Shown in pieces: positions 51,844 to 61,333 of a DNA stretch of 64,000 bases. The stretch is from Asticcacaulis benevestitus DSM 16100 = ATCC BAA-896 (lineage in GTDB: Bacteria > Pseudomonadota > Alphaproteobacteria > Caulobacterales > Caulobacteraceae), in NCBI RefSeq assembly GCF_000376105.1, contig NZ_AQWM01000010.1, forward strand, positions 55,833-119,832. Reading direction: 5' to 3'. The notes beneath the pieces are model-generated. The model did not search any database. It was not told the DNA's origin and saw only the letters and a list, made by a program, of their open reading frames with translations. Positions within the stretch are counted from its first letter, which is position 1. Every line of letters begins with the position of its first letter. The position numbers and the translations under genes were made by a program.

Positions 51844-53397
51844 TTAGGTATAGGACAACCGTGGCGCACGGGCGGCGCGGGTCTCATCAAGGCGCTTGGC
51901 GGGCGCCAGGTAAGGCGCGCCCTTGAAGCGGGCCACATCACCGGCTTTAGCCGCTTGCGCCAAGGCACGAAGCACGGCGATGAAGCCGTCCAGTTCGTCC
52001 TTCGATTCGGTCTCAGTGGGCTCGATCAGCATGGCACCATGGACGACCAGCGGGAAGTACATGGTCATCGGGTGGAAGCCCTCGTCGATCATCGCCTTGG
52101 CGAAGTCGAGCGTGGTCACGTCCGTACCTTCCAGCCAGTGATCGTTGAACAGCGCTTCGTGCATGCACGGCCCCTCAGGGAACGGCACGCTCATCAGATC
52201 CTGCAGAGAGGCCTTGATGTAGTTGGCGTTGAGCACGGCGTCCTCGGCGACCTGGCGGAGGCCATCCGAGCCGTGGCTGAGCATGTAGGTCAGGGCGCGG
52301 ATAAACATCCCCATCTGGCCATGGAAGGCACACATACGGCCGAAGTTTTGAGCCGATACACCTTCATCATGCTCGACCAGATCGAAGCCCGAATCGTGGG
52401 AAACCACCCAGGGCTTGGGCGCGAAAGGTGCCAGCGCCTCGGACAGCACCACCGGACCGGCGCCCGGACCGCCGCCGCCGTGCGGCGTCGAGAAGGTCTT
52501 GTGCAGGTTGATGTGCATGGCATCGACCCCGAGATCACCTGGACGGACGCGACCGACAATGGCGTTGAAGTTCGCGCCATCGCAATAGAAATAGGCGCCG
52601 GCCTCGTGGGTCAGGCGGGCGATCTCGACGATATCGCGTTCAAAAAGCCCGCAGGTATTGGGGTTGGTCACCATGATGGCGGCGACATCCGGACCGAGCT
52701 TCGAGGCCAGGTCAGCCACATCGACGCGGCCATCGGCTGTCTGGGCCACTTCCTCGACGGTGTAGCCGACGAAGGCGGCTGTGGCGGGGTTGGTGCCGTG
52801 GGCGGAGGTTGGCACCAACACGGTGCGACGGTGCCCCTGCCCCTTGGCCTCGTGAGCCGCCTTGATGGCCAGCAAACCGCACAGTTCGCCGTGCGCGCCG
52901 GCTTTCGGCGTAATGGCGACGGCAGGCATGCCGGTCAGGACCTTGAGCCAATGCGACAGCGTATCCATCAGCGCCAGCGCGCCCTGCACGGTCGAGACCG
53001 GCTGCAGCGGGTGGATATCGCCGAGGCCCGCCACGCGCGCCATCTTTTCATTGAGACGCGGATTGTGCTTCATGGTGCACGAACCGAGCGGATAGAGCGC
53101 CAGGTCGATGGCGTGGTTCTTCTGTGACAGGCGCACATAGTGACGCATGGCTTCCGGCTCAGTCAGGCCGGGCAGAGACAGGTCAGAGCGCAGCAAGCCT
53201 TCCAGATCAGACGCGTCAATTGCGATATCGGCGAAATCGACGCCGGTGCGGCTGTAATCGTCTTTTTCGAAGATCAGCTTTTCGGATTGCAGCAGCCCCT
53301 TGCCACCGAGCAGGCTCTTGAACAAGGTGGCCTCTACGTTGATTTCAGGGGCGCTTGGACGGCCAACGGAATTCATTTTAGGTGAATCTTGGGTCAT
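51844..53397 (-). CDS. gcvPB: Glycine dehydrogenase (decarboxylating) subunit 2
   Basis: The P-protein of glycine cleavage decarboxylates glycine with pyridoxal phosphate and passes the aminomethyl group to GcvH. In this organism it is split in two; this 517-residue part carries the cofactor lysine in NLHKTFSTPHGGGGPGAGP and the conserved GSCTMKHNPRLNEKMA, TPKAGAHGE and HGTNPATAAFVG. It overlaps gcvPA by four bases (ATGA), so the two subunits are made together. Confidence 0.95.
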   Translation of the reverse strand: MTQDSPKMNSVGRPSAPEINVEATLFKSLLGGKGLLQSEKLIFEKDDYSRTGVDFADIAIDASDLEGLLRSDLSLPGLTEPEAMRHYVRLSQKNHAIDLALYPLGSCTMKHNPRLNEKMARVAGLGDIHPLQPVSTVQGALALMDTLSHWLKVLTGMPAVAITPKAGAHGELCGLLAIKAAHEAKGQGHRRTVLVPTSAHGTNPATAAFVGYTVEEVAQTADGRVDVADLASKLGPDVAAIMVTNPNTCGLFERDIVEIARLTHEAGAYFYCDGANFNAIVGRVRPGDLGVDAMHINLHKTFSTPHGGGGPGAGPVVLSEALAPFAPKPWVVSHDSGFDLVEHDEGVSAQNFGRMCAFHGQMGMFIRALTYMLSHGSDGLRQVAEDAVLNANYIKASLQDLMSVPFPEGPCMHEALFNDHWLEGTDVTTLDFAKAMIDEGFHPMTMYFPLVVHGAMLIEPTETESKDELDGFIAVLRALAQAAKAGDVARFKGAPYLAPAKRLDETRAARAPRLSYT

Positions 53398-54734
53398 TGG
53401 GCGACCTCCTTAAGCGTGGCGACAAGGGTAGCGATATCGGCGTCCGAGACGGTTTCGGTGACAGCGACGATCAGGTGGTTTTCGAAGCCGGGCTCGTTTT
53501 GCAGGCGGGCGAAGGGCACGCCGCCGAGAACGTTCTTAATCGCCAAAGCCTCCACAACCGCAATGGCAGGTTTTGCTAGCTTGACCGTGAATTCGTTGAA
53601 GAAACGCGGTGTCACCACTTCAAAACCAGCGGTAACCAGTTGATCCCTGGCGGCGTGGGCCTTGGCGTAATTGATCTTCGCCACACGTTGCAGGCCGGTC
53701 TGGCCGAGCAAGCTCATGTGGATGCTGAAGGCCAGTGCGCACAGGCCTGAATTGGTGCAGATATTCGAGGTCGCCTTATCGCGGCGGATGTGCTGCTCGC
53801 GGGTGGAGAGCGTCAGCACGAAACCGCGCTCGCCATCGGCATCAACCGTCTCGCCGCACAGGCGACCGGGAAGCTGGCGCAGATACTTTTCCTTGGCGGC
53901 GAAAAGCCCGACATAGGGGCCGCCGTAAGACAGCGGAACACCGATCGACTGGCCTTCGACGGCCACGACATCGGCGCCCATTTCACCGGGCGATTTCAGC
54001 AGGCCGAGCGACATGACCTCGGTGACAACCACAATCAGCAGCGCACCGGCGGCCTGGGCCGCCTTGGCGATCTCGGTGACGTCGGTGGCCGTGCCGAAGA
54101 CGTTCGGGGTCTGGACGACGACGCAGGCCGTGTTGGCATCGATATGTTGCAGCACGTCGGCTTCGTTATCGACGGCGACGGCGCAGGCTTCGGTCTCGAT
54201 ACCAACGGCGTGCGCCAGGGTCTCGACCGTCTCGCGATAGTGCGGGTGCAGGCCGCCGGAGAGCACGGCCTTGTTGCGCTTGGTCACGCGGGTGGCCATC
54301 AGCACGCCTTCGGCGGCCGCGGTCGAGCCGTCATAGAGCGAGGCATTGGCCACCGGCATGCCGGTCAGGCGGGCCACCTGGCTCTGGAACTCGAACAGCA
54401 CCTGCAGGGTGCCTTGCGCGATTTCCGGCTGGTAGGGCGTATAGCTGGTCAGGAATTCCGAGCGCTGGATGATGTGATCGACCGTCGCCGGGATATGGTG
54501 GCGATAGGCGCCGGCGCCGACAAAGAACGGCACCTTGGCCGGGCTGATGTTCTGGTCGGCGAAGGCGTTCAGTTGCGCCTCCACTTCCAGTTCGCCGGCG
54601 AACTTCGGCAGATCGACCGTGCCCGAGCGTCGGGCCGATTCCGGCACGTCGACGAACAGGGCATCGACGCTGTCGACGCCGATCTTTTCCAGCATGGCGG
54701 CGCGATCGCCGTTGCTCAAGGGGAGATATCTCAT
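53394..54734 (-). CDS. gcvPA: Glycine dehydrogenase (decarboxylating) subunit 1
   Basis: This 446-residue subunit (from ATG 54734, AGGAA eight bases upstream) has the family opening MRYLPLSNGDRAAMLEKIGVDSVDALF, AYRHHIPATVDHIIQRSEFLTSYTPYQPEIAQGTLQ, and the later RRDKATSNICTNSGLCALA. It lacks the PLP lysine, which is on GcvPB. A CT-rich repeat separates it from gcvH. Confidence 0.94.
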   Translation of the reverse strand: MRYLPLSNGDRAAMLEKIGVDSVDALFVDVPESARRSGTVDLPKFAGELEVEAQLNAFADQNISPAKVPFFVGAGAYRHHIPATVDHIIQRSEFLTSYTPYQPEIAQGTLQVLFEFQSQVARLTGMPVANASLYDGSTAAAEGVLMATRVTKRNKAVLSGGLHPHYRETVETLAHAVGIETEACAVAVDNEADVLQHIDANTACVVVQTPNVFGTATDVTEIAKAAQAAGALLIVVVTEVMSLGLLKSPGEMGADVVAVEGQSIGVPLSYGGPYVGLFAAKEKYLRQLPGRLCGETVDADGERGFVLTLSTREQHIRRDKATSNICTNSGLCALAFSIHMSLLGQTGLQRVAKINYAKAHAARDQLVTAGFEVVTPRFFNEFTVKLAKPAIAVVEALAIKNVLGGVPFARLQNEPGFENHLIVAVTETVSDADIATLVATLKEVAQ

Positions 54735-54756
54735 TGTAAATTCCTGCACTTTATCG

Positions 54757-54870
54757 CCTCCCCCCGTTTACGGCGAGAGGGCTAGGGTGAGGGGCAATTC
54801 CACCGTCTGTAGGCCCCTCACCCGGCTTGCAAGCAAGCCACCCTCTCCCCGCAAGCAGGGAAAGGGGGAG
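54757..54870. repeat. CT-rich palindromic repeat between gcvH and gcvPA
   Basis: The 114-bp unit reads CCTCCCCCC, GAGAGGGCTAGGGTGAGGGGC, a spacer, GCCCCTCACCC, a GCTTGCAAGCAAGC hairpin, CCCTCTCCCC and GGGGGAG. The GAGGGGC/GCCCCTC arms pair across the spacer. It lies inside the gcv transcription unit and could weaken read-through into gcvPA. Confidence 0.65.
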
Positions 54871-54888
54871 ACGGGCAGCCCCAATAAT

Positions 54889-55254
54889 TTAAAGAGTCGC
54901 CAGATAGGCTTCGTATTGTTCACGATCCATCAGGCCATCCAGCTCCGACGCATCGGCCAGCTTGATCTTGGCGATCCAGCCGCCGGCTTCCGGCACGGCA
55001 TTGATGGTTTCCGGCGCGCCCGTCAGGCTGTCATTGGCCTCGATCACTTCGCCCGACACCGGCGCGTAAACGTCCGACGCCGCCTTGACGCTTTCGACCA
55101 CGGCGAAGCTGTCACCCTTCTTCAGCACCTTGCCGACCTCCGGCACTTCGACGAACACGACGTCGCCCAGCGCTTCGGCGGCATACAGCGTGATACCGAC
55201 AAAGGCTTCATTGCCGGTGATGGAAACCCATTCATGATCTTTGGTGAACTTCAT
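54889..55254 (-). CDS. gcvH: Glycine cleavage system H protein
   Basis: GcvH carries the aminomethyl group on a lipoyl arm between P, T and L proteins. The 121-residue protein starts [22 protein letters not shown] and has the lipoylated lysine in [31 protein letters not shown] closes the domain. It lies 64 bp after gcvT. Confidence 0.96.
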   Translation of the reverse strand: MKFTKDHEWVSITGNEAFVGITLYAAEALGDVVFVEVPEVGKVLKKGDSFAVVESVKAASDVYAPVSGEVIEANDSLTGAPETINAVPEAGGWIAKIKLADASELDGLMDREQYEAYLATL

Positions 55255-55318
55255 GATTTTGATCCTTTTTAAGTTGCGCTACCGCCGTGTGACGGTCCAA
55301 TCCACTGCTTGAGCGCGG

Positions 55319-56455
55319 TTAAGCTTTAGGTTTGCGGTGATAGCCGTTGGCGACGAACGGCAAGGAGACGATTTCAGCGGCGTAAGGCTTGCCGCGGGTT
55401 TCCAGTTTCAGCTTGGTGCCGATGGCCGAGGCGTGCGGCGGCACATAGCCCATGGCGATCGAGTAACCGAGCGATGGCGACGGCACACCAGAGGTGACCA
55501 CACCCAGATCAGTGCCATCCTCGCTCAGGATCTTGGCACCTTCGCGGGCCGGCGGGCCTTCGAGCACGCGGATAGCGACGCGGACACGCTCCAGCGCACC
55601 ATCAAGCTGCGCTTTCAGGCGGTCGATGCCCTTGATGTCGCCGCGCGTCAGGCGCGACTTGTTCATGGCGAAACCAAGATTGGCCTCAGCCAACGTGTAG
55701 CCGGCGTCCATTTCATGACCATAGAGCGGCATACCGGCTTCAAGGCGCAACGAATCGCGCGCGCCAAGGCCGATTGGCTTCACAATAGGATTGCTCAGCA
55801 GTTCGTCCCACAGGTCGCCGACACGCGCGGCCGGGAAGCTAATCTCGAAGCCGTCCTCGCCGGTGTAGCCGGAACGCGAGATATAGGCGACCTCACCGAG
55901 TAACTGGAAGGTGCCGCATTCCATGAAGTACATTTCGGTCGCGGCCGGGCAGAGGTCTTTCATGACGTCCTTGGCCTTGGGGCCTTGCAGCGCCAGCAGC
56001 GCGCGGTCACTCAGGACTTCAAACTCGACATCGGCGCCGCTTTCATTGTCAGCGATAAAGTCGGCGATGATATCGAAATCCTGATCCTTGCAGGCGGCAT
56101 TGACCACCAGCATGAAGCCTTCGGCTTCGGGACGTGAGACCATCCAGTCGTCGAGAATGCCGCCCTCGTCATTGAGCAGCAGCGAATATTTCTGCTTGCC
56201 TTGGGGCAGTATGGAGAAATCGGTTGGGGTCAGGGTCTCCAGCACGGCCACGGCCCCCTCGCCGGTCATGCGCGCCTGGCCCATGTGCGACACGTCGAAC
56301 AGGCCAGCTTCGGCGCGGGTCCATTTGTGTTCGGCCAGCACGCCTTCGTATTTCACCGGCATATTATAGCCGGCGAAGGGCACCATCTGGCCACCGAGCG
56401 CAACATGGCGGTCGAAAAGCGGGGTGAACTGGAGTTCGGAATCGGAGTCGGACAT
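55319..56455 (-). CDS. gcvT: Glycine cleavage system T protein (aminomethyltransferase)
   Basis: GcvT moves the one-carbon unit from the H protein to tetrahydrofolate and frees ammonia. The 378-residue protein has LFDRHVALGGQMVPFAGYNMPVKY, GLFDVSHMGQARMTG, ISRSGYTGEDGFEI and GARDSLRLEAGMPLYGHEMD, all family motifs; the catalytic Asp is in the last. It is the first gene of gcvT-gcvH-gcvPA-gcvPB, and a tandem glycine riboswitch lies in its leader. Confidence 0.96.
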   Translation of the reverse strand: MSDSDSELQFTPLFDRHVALGGQMVPFAGYNMPVKYEGVLAEHKWTRAEAGLFDVSHMGQARMTGEGAVAVLETLTPTDFSILPQGKQKYSLLLNDEGGILDDWMVSRPEAEGFMLVVNAACKDQDFDIIADFIADNESGADVEFEVLSDRALLALQGPKAKDVMKDLCPAATEMYFMECGTFQLLGEVAYISRSGYTGEDGFEISFPAARVGDLWDELLSNPIVKPIGLGARDSLRLEAGMPLYGHEMDAGYTLAEANLGFAMNKSRLTRGDIKGIDRLKAQLDGALERVRVAIRVLEGPPAREGAKILSEDGTDLGVVTSGVPSPSLGYSIAMGYVPPHASAIGTKLKLETRGKPYAAEIVSLPFVANGYHRKPKA

Positions 56456-56500
56456 AGGGCTTCACTCAAAACAGGGGTGACGTTGGGTCGTTCTGCGCCC

Positions 56501-56676
56501 CCGCTGTCCTTTTGACCTGAGAGATTTAGGCGCTATTCGCGCCGTTGCTCCGTCGGTGGGATGTCTGGCATCCACTTTCCAGCGTTTGAGTTATCCTACG
56601 GTCCGTGGGCCTGAGCGTTTCCGGGGCGGTTGCGCCTTCGGCGGTGTAACCGAAGCTACACTCTCTCCCGTAGGGG
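56501..56676 (-). promoter_or_regulatory. Tandem glycine riboswitch upstream of gcvT
   Basis: On the minus strand, aptamer I (56594-56676) is closed by CCTACGG/CCGTAGG and contains GGGAGAG, GCCGAAGGCGCAACC and CGGAAACGCTCAGGC. Aptamer II (56501-56584) is closed by CGCTG/CAGCG and contains CTGGAAAGTGG, GGAGCAACGGCGC and AAATCTCTCAGGTC followed by AAAAGGACAG. These are the conserved elements of the glycine riboswitch, in the usual two-aptamer layout. It ends 45 bp before gcvT and should turn the operon on when glycine is high. Confidence 0.95.
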
Positions 56677-56856
56677 TATCTCGCTTGTGCGATAGGCCGG
56701 GAGAAGAGTCAAGGCAGTACAGTGAGTATCTTCAGCAGGAAGATCGATGGATTTGAAAGAATACACGTAAAAAACTGCTGAGACAGCTCTTGCCTTTCCC
56801 AAATTAACCCTATTCATGGGGAGACAGCGTTTCATTTCCACAAGCGAGAAATTTCG

Positions 56857-57018
56857 ATGTCAAATGCCTTCCCTCCTTCTGATAATGAAGAAAAGCTGAG
56901 CGTGAAGTTAAGCCCGCTTGGCTTTCATTGGCACGCAGATGGCAAGTACGCCATCAACGCGGCAATAGTTTTGGCATGTCTTCTTTTCATTGGCTTTGTG
57001 ATCTGGCGTTTGACCTAA
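56857..57018 (+). CDS. Single-span small membrane protein, 53 residues
   Basis: An ATG at 56857 opens a 53-codon frame, MSNAFPPSDNEEKLSVKLSP..., with a hydrophilic N-terminal half, GFHWHADGKYAINAA, and one membrane helix (IVLACLLFIGFVIWRL). The last three bases overlap the stop codon of the convergent gene. The ribosome site is weak. No family recognised, but composition and the well-formed helix suggest a real small protein. Confidence 0.5.
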   Translation: MSNAFPPSDNEEKLSVKLSPLGFHWHADGKYAINAAIVLACLLFIGFVIWRLT

Positions 57019-57449
57019 TGCAGCCACCTCACCAGCCAGAAACCCAGCAGCGCCACGATCCCCACCATCAGCGCGGCCAAGATCAGCATCACCGACAGGC
57101 TGGCGATCTTTTGCCCCAGGCCGATCGGCTCGTAGGTATAGGCGTCCGCCGGCCAGACCTTGCTCTGCGCCAGCGCCTTCAGTTCGCCAACGGTGAAATC
57201 GCGGTAGACCAGACAGCTATCCGGCCACAGCCACCAGAACGGGCTGACCTTCTGTTCCGCCAGCGGCATAACGCCATGGAGCTTGAGCAGCAACAGCATG
57301 TCGTCGATATAAAAGTCGGTTTTGGTATCGTCATCGAGGTCGCCGATCACCCAGGCGTCATCACCGCGCGCCTTGAACCGCTCCAGCGCATCAGGCGACA
57401 GGCGCGTCTCCAGCATGGCGTGGAGACCCTTTTCAAACGGTTTAACCAT
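57015..57449 (-). CDS. Uncharacterised protein with C-terminal membrane anchor
   Basis: The 144-residue protein has a cytoplasmic part (LSPDALERFKARGDDAWVIGDLDDDTKTDFYIDDMLLLLKLHGVMPLA) and a single or double C-terminal membrane helix (IASLSVMLILAALMVGIVALLGFWLVRWL). WPDSCLVYRDFTVGELKALAQ lies between. No family recognised. It overlaps the NYN gene by 8 bp and is probably cotranslated with it. Confidence 0.7.
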   Translation of the reverse strand: MVKPFEKGLHAMLETRLSPDALERFKARGDDAWVIGDLDDDTKTDFYIDDMLLLLKLHGVMPLAEQKVSPFWWLWPDSCLVYRDFTVGELKALAQSKVWPADAYTYEPIGLGQKIASLSVMLILAALMVGIVALLGFWLVRWLH

Positions 57450-58173
57450 TATTGACGATAAGCCTCAAATGGCTCTTTTCGCGCAATTCGGGCGGATCGT
57501 AAACCTCCGGCCGCTCGACTTTTTCACCACGCCCCAGAAAGCGGTGCTTATACTTCGCCATCTGCGGCAGCAGCGACGCCTCCAGATGCGCCGTGGTGAT
57601 CTCAACGCAACTATCGGCGATGCGCTCGATATTGCGGTTGTGAAAACGCCCCGGCGGCGTCACCAGAACCAGCTTTTTCTTCGGAAAGCGCTCTTTCAGA
57701 TAGCGCGCCGTGGCGGCATGATCGCCATCGGCCGTCACCAGATAGCAGACGTCAAACAGGTCGTCCTCAGCATCGGCGGCGATGGAAAGCGCCAGATTGA
57801 CGTCGCCCTGCTTTTCCACAGCCACCTGCCATTTATGACCGCACGCATTGCAGCCATCCATGGCATGAATGAAGTGGCCCATGCGGCAGATGACGCCCTG
57901 CCCTTTCAGCGCCTTCATATAGTCTTCGTGGCGCTTGAGTTTTGATCGGTTGGTGGGGGAAAAGGCCGAGCACCACACCACGCGCTTGACCACCTCGGAC
58001 TTCGGCGCGATGGCACGGCCAAGGGCCTTGAGATTCAGCCATTTGAGATAGGGGCGCTTGTAGGCATCGACCGCATTATAGAGGTTGAAGCCATCGATAT
58101 AGAAGGCGGCGCGCTTGCGAAAAAACGGTAACGACCAACCGCCTTTCGAACCTGCACTTGAGCCCTTCGACAT
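57442..58173 (-). CDS. NYN domain-containing protein (PIN-like nuclease fold)
   Basis: From ATG 58173 (GGGGTGGG upstream) this 243-residue protein has the NYN core: AAFYIDGFNLYNAV with the first metal Asp, EKQGDVNLALSIAADAEDDLFDVCYLVTADGDHAATARYLKERFPKKKLVLVTPP with the second and third acidic residues. NYN proteins are metal-dependent RNases. CNACGHKW between the first two blocks may hold a metal with other cysteines. The target RNA is unknown. It overlaps a membrane-anchored partner gene downstream, which suggests joint function at the membrane. Confidence 0.88.
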   Translation of the reverse strand: MSKGSSAGSKGGWSLPFFRKRAAFYIDGFNLYNAVDAYKRPYLKWLNLKALGRAIAPKSEVVKRVVWCSAFSPTNRSKLKRHEDYMKALKGQGVICRMGHFIHAMDGCNACGHKWQVAVEKQGDVNLALSIAADAEDDLFDVCYLVTADGDHAATARYLKERFPKKKLVLVTPPGRFHNRNIERIADSCVEITTAHLEASLLPQMAKYKHRFLGRGEKVERPEVYDPPELREKSHLRLIVNNG

Positions 58174-58271
58174 ACCGCAACCCACCCCGTTAACGTCTTG
58201 GTAACAATAAACCTCAGTTACGAGGTTTTGTCAGCAGGTTTTGTTAGGGAGGGATAGAAGGAAGCAAGAAA

Positions 58272-58332
58272 CCCCACCACCAACGCGCAAGTGCGCGTTG
58301 GTCCCCCTCCCCGGCAAGCGGGGAGGTACAAG
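58272..58332 (+). repeat. CCCCACCACC / CCCCCTCCCC repeat unit
   Basis: The most regular copy: CCCCACCACCAACGCGC, AAGTGCGCGTTGG (a GCGC hairpin), TCCCCCTCCCC, GGCAAGC and GGGGAGGTACAAG. It has two stacked hairpins. It lies between the NYN gene and argS, both on the minus strand. Confidence 0.8.
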
Positions 58333-58383
58333 AGTAGAGAACGGACGCAGTCGAGTTATGGGGGCAGGGCTAGGCGCCCCGTC

Positions 58384-60180
58384 TTACATCTGTTCCGGGG
58401 CGCTCAGGCCCATCAGATCGAGGCCCAGTTCAAGCTGTTTCAGGGTCAGCGTCACCAGCCCCAGGCGCGAGGCCTTCACAGCCGCATCATCGCCCACCAG
58501 CACCGGACAGTTGGCATAAAACTTCGAGAAGCCCTGCGCCAGCTTATAGACATGGTCCGCCAGCAGGTTCGGCGCGCGCTTGAGATAGCTTTCCTTAAGC
58601 GCGTTATCGAAGGCATCGAGCAGCAGTACCAGTTCGCGTTCCGCCGGCTCACCGACCGTGATCGCGCCTGCCGAAACACCCTGATCGCCCGCCTTGCGCA
58701 GGATCGATTTCATCCGCACCGCCTGATAGAGCAGATAGGGGCCGGTCTTGCCTTCAAAGCTCATAAAGCGGTCGAGATCGAAAATGTAGTTGGTCAGGCG
58801 GTGATTGCTCAACTCGGCAAATTTCAGCGCTGCCACCGCCACCTTGTGCGCCGTATCGGCAAACTCAGTCTCGGAGAGCCCTTCGCCTAAGCCCGCCTCG
58901 TGCAGGCGTGACGTTGCCTTCTCCACCGCCTGGCTTACGAGATCGTGCAGTTTCAACGTACCGCCATCGCGGGTCTTGAAGGGTGTGCCGTCGGGGCCGT
59001 TGACCGTACCGTTGGCGGCGTGTTCAAGCTGACCGGGCTTGGCATAGCCGGCCAGATAGGCGGCGCGATAGACCTGCTCGAAGTGGGCCGATTGGCGCTG
59101 ATCGACCACATAAAGCGTCAGGTCGGGGCCGAATTCGGCATTGCGCTGGACGATGGTGGCCAGGTCGGTCGTGCCGTACATCGAAGAGCCTTCCGACGAG
59201 ACGACGAGCAGCGGCGGAATGTCCTTCTTGTCGTCCTCACGCGCCACACGCACGATCTGGGCGCCTTGGTCGGGCACCAGAAGGCCCTTGGCTTTCAGGT
59301 CGACGATCATAGGCTCGATGTAGGGATCGGCGTCGGATTCGCCCTTCCACCAGTCAAAAGTCACATTGAGCGCGCCATAATCGCGGATCAGCGCTTGACG
59401 GCTGACGGTGACGAAATGCTGCCACAGGGCGCGATAGCCGACGCGACCGTGCTGAAGTTCGCGGGTCGCCACCTTGGCCTTGTCGCGCAGGGCTTCGTCG
59501 CCGTCCTTCACGCGCTTGGCGGTGGCAGGATACAGGCGGCCAAGATCTTCAAGCGAGACCGGCGCCTCGGTAGGATAGTCACCGGTGAAAGCGGCATCGA
59601 AATAGGGCAGATCGGGCTGTTCTTCCGAAACGGCCACAATCAACAGGCCCATCTGGTAACCCCAGTCGCCGAAGTGGGCATCGCCCATCACCTCGTCGCC
59701 CATGAAGCGCATGACGCGCTTGAGCGACTCGCCAATCACCGCGGTACGCAGGTGGCCGATGTGCATTTCCTTGGCGACGTTGGGGCCACCGAAATCGATG
59801 ATGATCTTGCGTCTGGCTGCCACTTTCGGCGCGCCAAGGCGCGCGTCGCTGGCCAGGGCGTTGGCGCGCTGGCTCAGGGCGTCTTCGGACAGGACGAAGT
59901 TGAGAAAGCCGGGGCCGGCGATATCGACGGCCTTAAGGCGATCATCGGCGCTGAAATGGCTTATGATCTTGCCGGCAACCTCGCGCGGATTGGCTTTGGC
60001 GGCCTTGGCGACAGCGAGCGCGCCATTGCACTGGAAATCGGCCAGGTCAGGGCGGTCCGAAGCGTTGACGCGGCCGGCAGACGCTTCAAAGCCTTCCGAG
60101 ACGAAGGCGGCGCCAGCGGTCTCGCTGAGCTGCGTCTTGAAATCGTGGGAATCGACAAAGGCTTCGGTCAGGTCAGACAT
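58384..60180 (-). CDS. argS: Arginyl-tRNA synthetase
   Basis: ArgRS charges tRNA-Arg. From ATG 60180 the protein has 598 residues: an N-terminal Add-1 domain, the class I signature [19 protein letters not shown] (HIGH), the KMSK-like loop [15 protein letters not shown] that in ArgRS often lacks the second Lys, and the C-terminal DALR anticodon-binding domain ([41 protein letters not shown]). The frame opens 16 codons upstream without support. It is complete. Confidence 0.96.
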   Translation of the reverse strand: MSDLTEAFVDSHDFKTQLSETAGAAFVSEGFEASAGRVNASDRPDLADFQCNGALAVAKAAKANPREVAGKIISHFSADDRLKAVDIAGPGFLNFVLSEDALSQRANALASDARLGAPKVAARRKIIIDFGGPNVAKEMHIGHLRTAVIGESLKRVMRFMGDEVMGDAHFGDWGYQMGLLIVAVSEEQPDLPYFDAAFTGDYPTEAPVSLEDLGRLYPATAKRVKDGDEALRDKAKVATRELQHGRVGYRALWQHFVTVSRQALIRDYGALNVTFDWWKGESDADPYIEPMIVDLKAKGLLVPDQGAQIVRVAREDDKKDIPPLLVVSSEGSSMYGTTDLATIVQRNAEFGPDLTLYVVDQRQSAHFEQVYRAAYLAGYAKPGQLEHAANGTVNGPDGTPFKTRDGGTLKLHDLVSQAVEKATSRLHEAGLGEGLSETEFADTAHKVAVAALKFAELSNHRLTNYIFDLDRFMSFEGKTGPYLLYQAVRMKSILRKAGDQGVSAGAITVGEPAERELVLLLDAFDNALKESYLKRAPNLLADHVYKLAQGFSKFYANCPVLVGDDAAVKASRLGLVTLTLKQLELGLDLMGLSAPEQM

Positions 60181-60321
60181 GGGGCAATCCGGAATAATGC
60201 CTCCAAATTCATGGAATTTGGCAAGCACAAGTGTGCGCCCGAGCTTATGCGAGGAGCCTCGCGGCGCTTGAGCGGAAAAATGTCCGCCCTCTTACGCCAC
60301 GCAGCCTTACCAGTTCAAGCT

Positions 60322-61008
60322 CTACTTCTTTTCCGTGGTCGAGACGTAACGGAAATGCTTGCCTTCGCGGTTGAACTCAGCCATCTGCGGAGTCACATCA
60401 AACCCAACCAGTACCTCGAAGTTCGAGCCCGAAACGGTGATATCGGCGCGCGGGATATAGATGCCTTCGAGGCGGGTATTGACGTCGATCTTCTGTTCGC
60501 CATTGGCGAAGGTCACCGGCAATTCAAACTCCTGCTTGGCCAGAACGGTCTGATCACGCTCCGTGACGGCGATCCAATAATGGTAGGTCTTGGTCTGGCC
60601 ATCGGCCATGGGGCCACGGCCAAGCGAGAAACTGATATCCATGCCAACCTGGATCGGATCGGTACCCTTATAGGCGCACTCGGAATGGACCCCGTTGATC
60701 TCTCCGGTCCATTCGGCGTTGGAGGTCGTTTCCTTGTTGTCCTTGAACTCATGGAAGCGCGCGGCGTCGTAGAGCACCTTCACATAGGGGCAAGGGCCTT
60801 CGGCCTTCAGCGCCTTCATGCGCAACGAGCGGTCGCCCCACTCATCGTCCTTCTTGGCGCGATCTTCGGCGGTTTGCTGGTCACTCTGCTGCTGATCCTG
60901 ACCACCACGACCACCGCGCGACTGGGCCGAAGCCGCCGTCACCAGGCTGGTGGTGAAAAGGACACCGAGGCAAGTCCCTGCCAGAATACGACGCATAATA
61001 ACCGACAT
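60322..61008 (-). CDS. Uncharacterised periplasmic protein
   Basis: From ATG 61008 the 228-residue protein has a signal peptide (MRRILAGTCLGVLFTTSLVTAASAQ) and a Gly/Gln-rich linker (RGGRGGQDQQQSDQQ). The folded part contains CPYVKVLYDAARFHEFKD, a second Cys in VHSECAYKG, and alternating beta strands with LPVTFANGEQKIDVNTRLEGIYIPRADITVSG, which suggests a beta-sandwich. No family recognised beyond Caulobacteraceae-type conservation. It is 93 bp upstream of argS on the same strand. Confidence 0.75.
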   Translation of the reverse strand: MSVIMRRILAGTCLGVLFTTSLVTAASAQSRGGRGGQDQQQSDQQTAEDRAKKDDEWGDRSLRMKALKAEGPCPYVKVLYDAARFHEFKDNKETTSNAEWTGEINGVHSECAYKGTDPIQVGMDISFSLGRGPMADGQTKTYHYWIAVTERDQTVLAKQEFELPVTFANGEQKIDVNTRLEGIYIPRADITVSGSNFEVLVGFDVTPQMAEFNREGKHFRYVSTTEKK

Positions 61009-61229
61009 AGGCGAGAGATCCCCAAAGACTTCAAAGATGATCGAAACGAAGCGGATCAACGCGACATTCCTTGATGGAGGATGTGTAGCGCCTTGATTTC
61101 ACTTTTCAAAGGGTTTTATGGAGCACTTGCGGCCAAAGTGCGGCAGAAGACCGACACCTGTGACTTCTTAGTCCTTAGAAAATACGCCGCATCGGCGGCG
61201 GTGCGCATTCTTCGTCGAACAAAGATTTA

Positions 61230-61263
61230 GCGCGCTTGCCAATGCTTAAGCCAGCATTGGAGG
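61230..61263 (-). repeat. Hairpin repeat family, copy C (hairpin part)
   Basis: On the minus strand: CCTCCAATGCT, six bases, AGCATTGGCAAGCGCGC. The constants CTCCAA before and TTGGCAAG-GCG after the stem equal copies A and B, with a third stem sequence that still pairs. The GC-rich 3' part is not clearly present. It lies in the 325-bp divergent gap (61009-61333) before ispH, in which I see no other feature. Confidence 0.65.
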
Positions 61264-61333
61264 ATAGCTTTCATTTCTCGAATAGTTCGTGTGAGGCATT
61301 CCCTAATCCTGTGAAAATGTTTATGTGGAAGTC

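Noticed and set aside
56556..56841. Short frames on both strands across the glycine riboswitch.
   Set aside because: The region is fully explained by two riboswitch aptamers and the frames show no coding features.
58945..61074. A 709-codon open frame on the plus strand across argS and the periplasmic protein gene.
   Set aside because: It runs antisense through two genes and an intergenic gap; argS has every expected motif, so the plus frame is chance.
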